Assembly: GCA_022495995.1 (NCBI GenBank)
Contig: JAFEMH010001480.1
Coordinates: forward strand, 1 to 64,000
Length of the DNA stretch: 64,000 nt
Direction of reading: 5' to 3'
DNA from: Adenophora triphylla var. japonica
Taxonomy: Eukaryota > Streptophyta > Magnoliopsida > Asterales > Campanulaceae
Shown: positions 11,450-21,722 of the stretch, piece by piece
Position numbering within the stretch: position 1 is the stretch's first letter
How the letters are laid out: each line of letters begins with the position of its first letter
Made by a program: the position numbers and the translations under genes
The notes under the pieces: generated by a model
Seen by the model: the letters and a program-made list of their open reading frames with translations, nothing else
Told to the model about the DNA's origin: nothing
Databases searched by the model: none

Positions 11450-12915
11450 CGAAATTACCCGGATCCGGCTCGCGCGCGGAGCCCCCGGATCTCGCGCTCG
11501 TCGGTTCGGGAGGTCGCCCGGATCCGAGAGGCGCACAATCGCGCCCCGGCATCTGGCTTATTCCGTTTTAGCGTTTGCGAGGTTGGAGGTGTCTCGCCGT
11601 TTTGCTTTCGTATTTTGTAGAGTCGCCACGCCGTTTTTATTAAGCCCAAAACATTGAAAAAGGGCATCAGTTTAAAGATAAATTTTAAACTGTTTTTGTG
11701 TGATGAGATTTTGAGTTCGGAGGTCAGATGACTCCGCGGGAAGAGAATATTAGAATATTAGAGCTCACCCGAGTAGCCTCGTAAAACGAGTCTTTCGGAT
11801 ACCCCTAATATCCTTTAAATGTTGTGTGTGTGTGTGTGTGCTTTTAAAAATGCATGCTTTATCGGATGTCTACATTGTATTGAAATGTATTGAAATAGAA
11901 TAGGAAGGAAGCCTTACCAATGTTGGTTCGTGTCTGTCTTCCGCAGGGGAATAGTGTTTGAGGTCGGAGTAGCGTTCCGGATTGCTTCGGGGGTGCCGGT
12001 TGTCCGCGGACAGAGTTTCGGCGTGAGTTGAGGTTGTAGGCTGCGTTCGGGCGAGGTTCGGCGTGCGTGGGGATCGTCGGGATCGGTCGGGCGAAGGTTC
12101 GGCGTGCGTTGGAATCGTTGGTTGGATTCGGGCGAGAGGTTCGGCAAGGTTTGGGATCGCCGGTTTGACTCGGAAAGAGCCGGGACAAGTGGGAAAGACC
12201 GAGCAAGGCCTCGGAGTACCACGAGGGGCCTCGCAGTACCTCGAGAGTGCCTCGGGGCAGCGCGGGAGAGTCTCGGGAGCGCTCGGAGAGGCTTCGGAGC
12301 ACCTCGAGGGGGCTCGGAAGGCCTCGGAAGGATCCGAAGGGGCGGGAATGCCTCGAAAGGTCTTAGAAGGGGAGCCAAGGCTTAGGGAGGAAGAGAGAAG
12401 TGGGAGGTGTGTAAAAAATGAGGAGGGGAAGCCCTCTATTTATAGTAAAAATTTCGGAGCAAAGAGGTCCGTACGGACCTTCTTGGTTATCCGAATTTTG
12501 GATTTCCTCGATTTGAGGGAATGCGCAATGATGGAGAATATTTGGGAATGATGATGTTCCCCGAGCAATAAGGTCCGTACGGACCATCTTGCATGCAAAG
12601 AGGTCCGTACGGACCAACTCTGCATGGAAGTCATCATTTCTCCCGGATTTGAGGGAATATTGTGGACTTTAAGGGGATTTAGTAATCATTGAAACAAAGA
12701 GGTCCGTACGGACCTTAATTGCTTTTCCGATTTCTGAAAATTCCCAAAAGGTCCTTTTGTCCCTTTATCCCGAGAAAGGCTCCTCCCTTGGTTTGGTCGG
12801 GGTTTGAGAGGGTTTTGAGAGGGTTTTGAGTGAGAGAGGTCTCAGGAGGCTGCGTGGATGAGTACGCGGTGTTTCCGGGTGTTTGAAAGGGAGTGATCCA
12901 GTTGGGGTACTTACA
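11450..12915 (-). repeat. 5' LTR of element A
   Basis: The stretch is homologous to the B LTRs and ends ttaca at 12915. At the other edge the expected TG is CG (cgaaattaccc at 11450). On the minus strand the TATA box CTATAAATAGAGGGC lies at 12433-12446. Four perfect GGTCCGTACGGACC palindromes lie upstream of it at 12466, 12572, 12602 and 12701. Length is 1466 bp against 1411 and 1401 bp in B. Confidence 0.9.
12433..12714 (-). promoter_or_regulatory. Element A LTR promoter: TATA box plus four GGTCCGTACGGACC palindromes
   Basis: The minus-strand TATA box is at 12433-12446. Palindromes start at 12466, 12572, 12602 and 12701, that is 20 to 270 bp upstream in the direction of transcription. The central two are 30 bp apart with the spacer gcatgcaaaga. 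Each palindrome contains CCGTAC on both strands, the core bound by SBP/SPL transcription factors. That binding is an inference, not seen. Confidence 0.65.
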
Positions 12916-12920
12916 AGCCT

Positions 12921-13273
12921 ATACTTATACACTATACCACTATACATATACTATACCATATACCCTATACCATATACCACATACCTATACCACATACCAC
13001 TATACTATACCACATCTGGCTATACCTTTATACCACTATACACTACCACATACCACCTATACCCTATACCACTATACTGGCTATACACTATACACTATAC
13101 ACTATCTGTTATCTGTTTATACCACTATACCACCATACCATACTTATACATCTGATATACACTATACAATATACACTATATACTATACCCTATACCCTAT
13201 ACCCTATACACTATACACTATACCCTATACCCTATACCCTATACACTATACAATATACACTATATACTATACC
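12921..13273. repeat. C-rich strand telomere-like 7-mers (CCCTATA/CACTATA)
   Basis: Units of tataccc and tatacac with occasional larger interruptions (catatacc, acctatac) fill the stretch. This is the reverse complement of the TATAGGG/TATAGTG array that follows 13425. The array begins a few bases after the LTR of element A, so A inserted at or beside its edge. Confidence 0.85.
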
Positions 13274-13424
13274 TTAGGGGTTAGGGTTTAGGGTTTATAA
13301 GAGTTTAGGGTTTAGGGTTTATTGTTTAGGGGTTAGGGTTTAGGGGTTAGGGTTTAGGGTTTAGGGGTTAGGGTTTAGGGTTTAGGGGTTAGGGGTTAGG
13401 ATTTAGGGTTTAGGATTAATTAGT
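13274..13424. repeat. Degenerate TTTAGGG interstitial telomeric repeat
   Basis: About twenty G-rich units of tttaggg, with one-base-longer variants ttagggg and a few decayed units, follow each other. TTTAGGG is the common plant telomere repeat. The block lies exactly where the surrounding 7-mer array switches from the C-rich to the G-rich strand. Confidence 0.9.
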
Positions 13425-14430
13425 GTATAGTGTATAGTGTATAGTGTATAGGGTATAGGGTATAGGGTATAGGGTATAGTGTATAGTGTATAGTGTATAG
13501 TGTATAGGGTATAGTGTATAGTGTATAGGGTATAGGGTATAGGGTATAGGGTATAGTGTATAGTGTATAGGGTATAGAGTATAGGGTATAGGGTATAGGG
13601 TATATGGTATAGGGTATATGGTATAGTGTATAGGGTATAGTGTATAGGGTATAGTGTATAGTGTATAGTGTATAGTGTATAGTGTATAGGGTATAGGGTA
13701 TAGGGTATAGGGATATAGGGTATAGTGTATAGGGTATAGGGTATAGGGTATAGTGTATAGGGTATAGTGTATAGGGTATAGGGTATAGGGTATAGGGTAT
13801 AGTGTATAGGGTATAGGGTATAGGGTATAGGGTATAGGGTATAGTGTATAGGGTATAGGGTATAGGGTATAGGGTATAGGGTATATGGTATAGTGTATAG
13901 GGTATAGTGTATAGGGTATAGTGTATAGTGTATAAACAGATAAATGGTATAAACAGATGTGGTATGGGTGGTATGGTATAGGGATATAGGGTATAGGGAT
14001 ATAGGGTATAGGGTATAGGGTATAGGGTATAGTGTATAGGGTATAGGGTATAGGGTATAGGGTATAGGGTATAGTGTATAGGGTATAGTGTATAGGGTAT
14101 AGGGTATAGGGTATAGTGTATAGGGTATAGGGTATAGGGTATAGGATATAGTGTATAGGGTATAGGGTATAGTGTATAGGGTATAGGGTATATGGTATAG
14201 GGTATATGGTATAGTGTATAGTGTATAGTGTATAGTGTATAGTGTATAGTGTATAGGGTATAGGGTATAGGGTATAGGGATATAGGGTATAGTGTATAGG
14301 GTATAGCGTATAGGGTATAGTATATAGGGTATAGGGTATAGGATATAGTGTATAGGGTATAGGGTATAGTGTATAGGGTATAGGGTATATGGTATATGAT
14401 ATAGTGTATAGGGTATAGGGTATAGTGTAT
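13425..14430. repeat. TATAGGG/TATAGTG 7-mer array, about 1 kb
   Basis: The stretch is made of tatagggta-type heptamers in which tataggg and tatagtg alternate without fixed order; some units have an extra base (gggatataggg) or read tatatgg. One interruption (aaacagataaatggtataaacagatg, near 13934-13959) resembles the spacer ctgttatctgttt in the left arm, in opposite orientation. The heptamer differs from TTTAGGG by one base, so it may be a mutated and amplified telomere repeat. Confidence 0.9.
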
Positions 14431-14765
14431 TTATTGACTCATATTTATTTTTTTAGTGTAATTTAAAATAATTTTCATGTTTTAAATAATTATAAAGAAT
14501 GATATTTATTAAATTAAAATTAATAAATATTTATGTGGTATTTATTTTTTCAAAAATAATATTTATTGAGTCATATTTATTTTTTTGAGAGTAATTTAAA
14601 ATAACTTTCATATTTTACATAAATAAAAATAATGATATTTATTAAATTAAAATTAATAAATATTTATGATTTATTTATTTTTTCAAAAATATCAAAAATA
14701 TTTATGATACTTTAATGTTTTTTAGTTTGTTATTTTGTTAATTAGTTCTAAAAATAAACAAAAAT
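14431..14765. repeat. AT-rich direct repeat of about 130 bp, two copies
   Basis: The segment starting ttattgactcatatttatt (14431) is repeated as ttattgagtcatatttatt from about 14562, through the shared phrase aatgatatttattaaatt. It lies next to the CACTA end and is probably internal to that transposon. No coding sequence is seen. Confidence 0.65.
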
Positions 14766-14769
14766 TACA

Positions 14770-15301
14770 TTTTAATATCAGCAACGGAATATTTCCGTCG
14801 CTGAAAAATAAAAAATATTAAATTATCAGCGGCGGAAATATTCCGTCGGTGTTTAATTTAAAAAAAATAAAAAAAAACATTTAATTTCACCGTCGGAATA
14901 TTTCCGACGCTGATAAATTAAAAAAAATTAATTATTCAGCGGCGAAAATATTCCGTCGGTGTAATATTTCAAAAAAAAAATATTTTAATTTCACCGTCGG
15001 AATATTTCCGACGCTGATAAATAAAAAAATAAAGAAATGATATATTTTCACCGGCGGAATAATTCCGTCGCTGATAAAGATTTAGCGGCGGAATATTCCG
15101 TCGGTAATTCAACCGCGAAAATAGTGGCGGTAATTAAACGAATATTCGAGGAATATTCGTTTTAGCGGCGGAATTAAATTCCGTCGCTAAATTTGACGCC
15201 AAAATAATTTCGACGCTAAAGCTTATATTCCGCCGCTATTTAGCGACGAAATGAGTCCGTCGCTGATAATTTCGTCGCTAAAACACCTGTTTCTGGTAGT
15301 G
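14770..15301 (-). mobile_element. CACTA (En/Spm) transposon terminus with subterminal palindromes
   Basis: The plus strand ends cacctgtttctggtagtg at 15301; its reverse complement begins CACTACCAGAAACAGG, a CACTA terminal inverted repeat. Inside it are many near-palindromic units of the type gcggcggaatattccgtcggtg, spaced about 30-60 bp (14778, 14826, 14888, 14936, 14989, 15048, 15077 and others). Such repeats are typical subterminal binding sites of CACTA transposases. The matching terminus was not found to the left, so the other end is probably separated from it or outside the window. The element end abuts copia gag at 15302. Confidence 0.85.
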
Positions 15302-18300
15302 GCTGCAAGGGCAGATAAGGAGCAACATAAGAAACATGTTGATGATTCTAATGATGTTGCTTGCCTTATGCATGCTACCATGTGTAAGGCTCTTCATAAG
15401 GACCTTGAGCACATGGAAGCTGCTTTTGACCTAGCACTGCGCTTAAAGGAAATGTTTTAAGTGCAATCTAGGCAAGAGAGGTATGATGTGGTGAAGACCC
15501 TTAATGCATGCAAGATGCTAGAGGGGAAGTCGGTAGGTCCTCATGTCCTTAAGATGAAATGATATATTGAGCACCTTGATAGGCTTGGGTATCATATGAG
15601 TTTGGAACTCGCAACGGATACGATATTGCTTGAAAGTTATGGTCATTTCATTATGAACTATAACATGAGTGGAATGGAGAAAAATCTGTCAGAATTTCAT
15701 GCGATGCTTATGACTACAGAGAAAAATATCAAGAAGCCTAGTAGCGCAAATGTGTTAATGGTTAACAAAGGAAAGGGGTTAAAAAAGGAAGGCAAAGAAG
15801 GTAAAGCAAAAGTTGCTAAACCTAAGGCAAAAGTTGCCAATGCCGAAGAGGCTAAACCAGAAGTGTCTCAAAAGGATGCAATTTTCTACCATTGCCAAGA
15901 GGTTGGTCATTGGAAGCGAAATTGCAAGGCTTATAAGGAAGGCCTAAAAGTTAAGGGAAATACGATTGCTACTGATTCAGGTATCTATATGATATATATT
16001 CTCCTTTCTACTTTTTGTTCTTGGGTATTGGATACCGGATGTGGTTCTCACATTTGTTTAAATGTGCAGGTACTAAAGAATAGAAAGTTACTCAAAGAAG
16101 GTGAAGTAGACCTACGTGTGGGAAATGAAGAAAGAGTTGCTGCATTAGCCGTAGGGACTTATGAAGTCACTTTACCTAGTGGACTAGTAATTATTTTGAA
16201 CAATTGTTATTACGTTCCGGATTTGAGTAGGAATATTATTTCTGTTTCTTGTTTGGATAATGAAGGATATAGGTTTCTTATTGAGAATAAGAAGTTTTTT
16301 ATTTATTTAAATGATATGCTTTATTGTATTGCAAATTCATTTAATGGCCTTTATATCCTTGATGTTGAGAAACAAAATGATGTTGAAGATATCTATAATG
16401 TAAATAAGAAATCTAAACCGAATGATGTGAACAACACATTCATGTGGTATTGTCGGCTTGGTCATATAAATGTGAAACGTATTTCTAAACTCCATAAAGA
16501 AGGGCTTTTAGACTCACATGATTATGAATCATACGAGATATGCGAATCATGTTTATTGGGTAAAATGACCAAACCACCCTACACTAAGAGTAGTGGAAGG
16601 GCTAGTGACTTATTGGCCCTAGTACATACAGATGTATGTGGACCATTAAGTAGCATTGCTAGGGGAGGATTTCGGTATTTCATTACATTCACTGATGACT
16701 TATCTAGATATGAATATGTCTATCTGATGAAGTCCAAAAGTGAATCGTTGAGATATTTAGAATATTTCAAAATGAAGTACAAAATCAACTTGGCAAAACT
16801 ATTAAAGTACTTCGATCCAATCGAGGTGGTGAATATTTAAGCCAAGAGTTTGACAATCATCTCAAAAACTGTGGAATCGTTTTAGAGTTGACTCCACCCG
16901 AAACACCACAATGGAATGGTGTGTCTGAGAGGAGGAATAGAACCTTGTTGGACATGGTTCGTTCGATGATGAGTCAAGTTAACCTTCCTATTTCCTTTTG
17001 GGGACATGCATTAGAGACTGCTGTGTTCACACTGAATAGAGTCCCTACTAAATCGGCTCCTAAGACCCCACATGAGATGTGGCATGGAAGAAAACCAAAT
17101 TTGTCTTTCATGAAGATTTGGGATTGCGAAGCTTATGTGAAGAGACTTGTCTCCGATAAGTTAGCACCAAAATCTGACAAAGTTATTTTCATTGGTTATC
17201 CTAAGGAAACTAAAGGATATTACTTTTACAACCGCAATGAGAACAAAGTGTTTGTTGCTCAATATGGTACTTTTCTTGAGAAACAGTTTCTCAATAAAGG
17301 ATCTAGTGGGAGTAAAATTAATCTTGAAGAAGTTCAAGAGCCTGAAGATAACATGGAACCGAGAGTAGAGACGGAACCAAATTCACAAGGTGTTGTGGAA
17401 CCGGTTCAAGATGCACAAGTCCATCGTAGATCGGATATGTTACGATCCGAACCCGAGAGATATGGATTTCTTGTATCAGAAAGTAATGAAGTGGAAGTCA
17501 TTGAGAATGATGAACCTACTTCCTATCAAGAGGCGAAGTCCACTCCTGATTCGGATAAATGGCGAGGAGCCATGGAATCTGAATTACAATCCATGGATGA
17601 TAATCAAGTTTGGAACTTGATTGATCCACCTGAAGGTGTAAAAACCATATGGTGCAAGTGGGTCTTCAAGAAGAAGACCGACATGGATGGGAAGGTGCAT
17701 ACTTACAAGGTTAGGCTTGTAGCAAAGGGATATAGGCAAATTCATGGTATTGCCTATGATGAAACATTTTCGCCAGTTGCAATGCTTAAGTTTGTTAGAA
17801 TTTTAATTTCCATAGTCGCATATTATGACTATGAGATATTGCAAATGGATGTCAAAACAGCTTTCCTAAATGGGAAGCTACTTGAGGATGTGTACATGAC
17901 ACAGCCTGAAGGGTTTGTCGATCCAAGAAATTTTAATAAAGTATACAAGCTGCAAAGATCCATATATGGGTTGAAGCAAGCTTCTAGGAGTTAGAATATT
18001 CGTTTTGATGAATCGATCAAAGAGTTTGGCTTCATCAAGAACGAAGATGAATCATGTATATATATGAAGTTCAGTGGGAGCGTAGTACTATTTCTAATAT
18101 TGTATGTCGATGATATCTTACTTATTGGAAACGACATTCCTGCACTTCAAACTGTCAAGTCTAGGTTAGGGATGTGTTTCTCAATGAAAGATATGGGTGA
18201 AGCCGCCTACATCCTTGGCATCAAGATCTATAGAGATAGATCTAAAAGAATGATTGGTTTGAGTCAAAGTACTTACATTGAAAAAGTTCTTAGAAGATTC

Positions 18301-18825
18301 AAGATGGAAAATTCTAAGAGAGGAAACTTGCCAATGAGTCATGGTGTTACTCTTAGCAAGACTCAGTATCCTAAGACAACTGGTGAGCGAAAGAGAATGA
18401 ATGAGATTCCATACGCTTCAGCTATTGGATCTATCATGTATGCTATGTTTTGTACTAGACCTGATGTCTCGTATGCTCTTAGCATGACGAGTCGATACCA
18501 ATCTGATCCTGGTGAAAACCATTGGATGGCAGTTAAGACGATCCTTAAGTACTTAAGAAGGACTAAGGATGCGTTCTTGGTCTTTGGAGGTATGAAAGAT
18601 GATCTTATTGTAAAGGGTTATACAGATGCAAGCTTCTAAACTGACAAAGATGATTTTAGATCGCAATCAGGGTTTGTGTTTATGCTTAACGGAGGTACGA
18701 TTTGTTGAAAAAGTTCCAAGCAAAGTACCATAGCCGATTCTACAATTAAGGCCGAATATATAGCGGCATCCGATGCAGCTAAAGAGGCAGTTTGGATCAA
18801 GAAGTTCATTAGTGACTTGGATGTC
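15302..18825 (+). pseudogene. Copia gag-pol, first part (gag, protease, integrase, RT, start of RNase H)
   Basis: The order is canonical for Ty1/copia: gag (15302-15960), protease with WVLDTGCGSH (near 16020), GAG-pre-integrase with the zinc region MWYCRLGHINVKR, integrase core (HTDVCGPLSS near 16627), a frameshift near 16790-16850, the integrase end with ETPQWNGVSERRNRT, RT with MDVKTAFLNG and the catalytic YVDD (LYVDDILLIG near 18100). Lesions seen: stops near 15458 and 15559 in gag, the integrase frameshift, stops at 17992 and 18637, and one in RNase H near 18705. In the nucleocapsid the first Cys of CX2C is replaced (IFYHCQEVGHWKRNC). Its age is well beyond that of the insertions it carries. 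Confidence 0.92.
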
Positions 18826-18830
18826 GTTCC

Positions 18831-20433
18831 TGTAAGTACGCCAATCCAATTCGCGACCCTTTTAGGTGCATTTTAATATGATAAAATTGCATTAAGGGGC
18901 ATTTTGGTAAATTCCCGGTCCGTTTCGAGACGTCCGGAAACATTTCATAAGTTTCTCGCGAAGGAAGTATTTTTTTAGTATTTTTCCCGGATAGAAGGAC
19001 CTACAGGGAATTAACTGCTTTGGACTTTTAAGGTATTAATTCAGAATATTCCAGAAGCAGCATTTGGTGCCAAAAACAGTTATTGCTTGCTTAAGTCGTG
19101 CGACAAATCGAAGCATGGAAAGTGGATGCATGAAGTCGTGCGACACAACATGACCACCAACAGCAGCTATAAATAAGACCCTCTGCCTCTCATTTGGGGA
19201 TCCTTTTCCACTCCACAATGTCACTCTGCAGAAATTACACCAGAACCGAATCTCTCTCCTCCTCCCACACCAACACATATCAATTCCCTTCCAATTCCTC
19301 AATCTCTCTCATACCAATTCACCCATCTACCTCTATACCTCACTAACACCTTGAAGATCTCCATCCAGCACCCCACATGTGTTCGATTCCACGTCCAAAA
19401 GCTGAATTGAAGGCCAATACACCTAGCTTGGTGTATTGGTGGTGGACTACAAGGGTAACGATTCCCTCCATCTCTCTCTCTCTCTCTCTCATTTACTTTC
19501 TTCATTGCAATTCCCATCCCTCCACTTGATAATCAGGCTCCATCCACCTCAGATTATCAAGTGGCAACTGCCATCTCTCTGTTTAAATTGTATTTACTTG
19601 ATCCAATTGCATGTTCATAATGTGATCTAATTATAATTGCAATTTGGTTGTCAAGGGAGTGTGGATCTCCCATATCCACACTCCTTTGGTTGATCTGTCT
19701 TTGATTCGTGTTGTTCTGAATTGCCTTGGTATAATTGCTTGATCTGGTTTGGCATCTGTTGAATCTGTCTCTCAGTTGTAAGGTTCCTACAGATGGTAAA
19801 CATGTGTCACGCGACACAATTGGACATGAGGAGTCCTGTGTCACGCGACACATCGTGCCCATCTGCAGGGATCATCCTTCAGTTGTAAGTTGTTTCTATT
19901 AGTTTGATTATCATTCCAAACAGAGTGTGGATCTTCAATATCCACACTCATTTGAAGTGATTGGATAGATTTGTTTCAATTCTGTGATTGATTTGTAAAA
20001 CCTTTGCAAAGTGTTTCGTAGTGTCACGCGACACAACTGAACCCTCAGGTCCTGTGTCATGCGACACAACAAGCCCTCTGCAGTAGGTTCAGTTTCAGTT
20101 GTAACCTGTCCTCCTCTTTGTAAATGGGATGTGGCCTCCCATGGCAAATGGCTTACAAGTTGTAATCTCCCTTCTTGAGCAATAAAATAAAGCATTAACA
20201 TGAATTTCATTTACATATCTTGTCACACACAATTGCACACACATTTGGATGCTTTGAATGTTGAACATAGAAAGACTCGTCTGCGGACGAGGCATGTTGG
20301 GTGAACTCTCGGTTCTTCCCAACACGTAACCTGACCCCCGAACCCATTTTCTCTTTCAAAAGGTTTTCAGTGTTTCCTTAAAAATGGCATGGCGACTCCC
20401 TATTTTTTATTTTTTTCGGCGAGCGTTCATTCA
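18831..20433 (+). mobile_element. Solo LTR of a Ty3/gypsy element nested in copia RNase H
   Basis: The insertion starts TGTAAGTACGCC and ends CATTCA, flanked by the perfect 5-bp duplication gttcc (18826-18830 and 20434-20438). Copia RNase H coding continues on both sides without loss. At 1603 bp it has no coding sequence. The start resembles the A/B LTR start (minus-strand TGTAAGTACCCC), and the end has tggcgactccc, which resembles the A/B LTR interior, so a related Tat family is likely. A TATA box lies at 19168-19178 and a CT microsatellite at 19473-19490. Solo LTRs arise by recombination between the two LTRs of one element. Confidence 0.92.
19095..19178 (+). promoter_or_regulatory. Solo-LTR promoter: two imperfect palindromes upstream of a TATA box
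   Basis: GTCGTGCGAC occurs at 19095-19104 and 19135-19144, 40 bp apart, followed by the TATA box CTATAAATAAG at 19168-19178. Four longer relatives (GTGTCACGCGACAC type) lie downstream at 19804, 19838, 20021 and 20054, in two pairs spaced 34 and 33 bp. Confidence 0.55.
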
Positions 20434-20717
20434 GTTCCAAGTATCACTAATCTGGTGGAACTTTATTGTGACAACAATGGTGTCATTGCCCAAGCAAAGG
20501 AACCAAGGTCACATCAACAATCCAAACACATACTTAGACGTTTCCACCTCATTCGAGAATTCATAGAAAGAGGAGACGTTAAGATATGCAAAGTATCAAC
20601 TGACGATAACATAGGGGATCCGCTTACAAAGTCCTTCGCACAAGCAAAGCATGATGGTTATGTTAGGTCCATGGGTATATGATACATATGAGATTGGGCC
20701 TAGTGCAGGTGGGAGAT
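20434..20717 (+). pseudogene. Copia gag-pol, last part (RNase H C-terminus) and polypurine tract
   Basis: After the solo LTR the RNase H frame resumes with PSITNLVELYCDNNG and continues through HILRRFHLIREFIERGD and GDPLTKSFAQAKHD to a stop at about 20680. The catalytic region LYCDNN is intact. The polypurine tract aggtgggagat (20707-20717) follows 25 bp later and the LTR starts at 20718. Confidence 0.9.
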
Positions 20718-20791
20718 TGTTGGTGTTATGCCCTAGGTGTATAACTATTTTGACTCATAATTAATATCGTTATGTAATCGTCTTTACTATT

Positions 20792-21395
20792 TGTTTTGGT
20801 AGAAAAAACAATAGAGTATAATCTTAACTTTGATTAGTGTGTGGATTGAACAATAAGGAGGGGACTATGGAATTCGACTATATGGAATAAAAGCGTAAAA
20901 AAAGAAATAATGACACCACGATTTGTTAACGAGGAAAACCTTGGAGGTGATAACCTCTTTGGAAAAAACCCCGGGAGTTAGGTCTCCAAACTTAAAAGTT
21001 TCACTATAATGATCACGAATACAACTTTGGAAGATAATGGAGAGGATTACAAGAGCCTGTGTGTAGAGTGTGTGTGCGTATGAGCCTTAGTGTATGTTCC
21101 GTCTCCATTTCCCCTTAAATATAATTAAGTATGAAAGAGTCAAATATTGTTCCTACAATCTCGGGATATAGGCTTATCCTTTCAACCTCCGTGAGACCAA
21201 GTCGCCCTAGCCGTTGAAGGTGTGTTGAACGTGCTGGGGAATATCCCGCATTTCTCTCTTAATCACTGGAAAATAAGAATAAAGATTTTAGTAAATATTA
21301 AATAAGTAAATATTAAAACAATACTTACAGTGGAATGACATCTTGATATGCAGGATCAACTGAAGATGTCACCATGCTGAAAAATACCCACAACA
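20792..21395 (-). repeat. 3' LTR of element C
   Basis: It is nearly identical to 30013-30617. The plus-strand sequence right of it (atttgcccccaaaaac, 21396-21411) gives a G-rich minus-strand run, the likely polypurine tract. The minus-strand TATA candidate is the AT-rich run at 21116-21130. No GC-rich palindrome of the A/B type is seen. Confidence 0.93.
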
Positions 21396-21722
21396 ATTTG
21401 CCCCCAAAAACATTTGACTATGTAGGCAACTGAAGAGGCAAAATGTTTTTCTGTCCCATTAAATGTCCAACCGCTAGCTCTGCTTGATGGGACGGTTTAG
21501 GGATACATGGCGTCAATGGACGGTTGGGGAGTAGTTTTTGGAAAAGTAATAATTTTTTGAAAAAAAGAGTCCTTTTTCTCTTTAATAACCGCTTGGATAA
21601 ATAAGCTTCTCAAAGCTTCTTTTTCACCCCTGTTAGCTTACGGTGCCGTTCCTCTTCCAGGTAATACTTCTTCGTTTCTCATCTTCTTCCATTGTTTACC
21701 TCTTTTCTTTCCTTTGTCAACC

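Larger units (their letters stand above)
1..12915 (-). mobile_element. Element A: decayed Tat-type Ty3/gypsy retrotransposon, left end cut by window
   Basis: Same family as element B (32758-50711), to which it aligns by eye over both LTRs, the leader, the integrase and the antisense-gene region. Read on the minus strand: 5' LTR 12915-11450, degenerate primer site, leader, gag/protease remnants, integrase, remains of two plus-strand genes, a large minisatellite, then the 3' LTR from 407 downwards. Compared with B it has lost about 2 kb of RT-RNase H (junction near 8010), about 0.8 kb of gag (junction near 10000) and most of the first antisense gene (junction near 3085). It cannot encode its own reverse transcriptase. 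The right flank begins agcct at 12916, the candidate TSD; the left flank lies outside the window. Confidence 0.9.

Noticed and set aside
12883..13291. Open frames of tyrosine- and threonine-rich peptide in the TATA array
   Set aside because: They are pure translations of a 7-base repeat cycling through frames; no gene.
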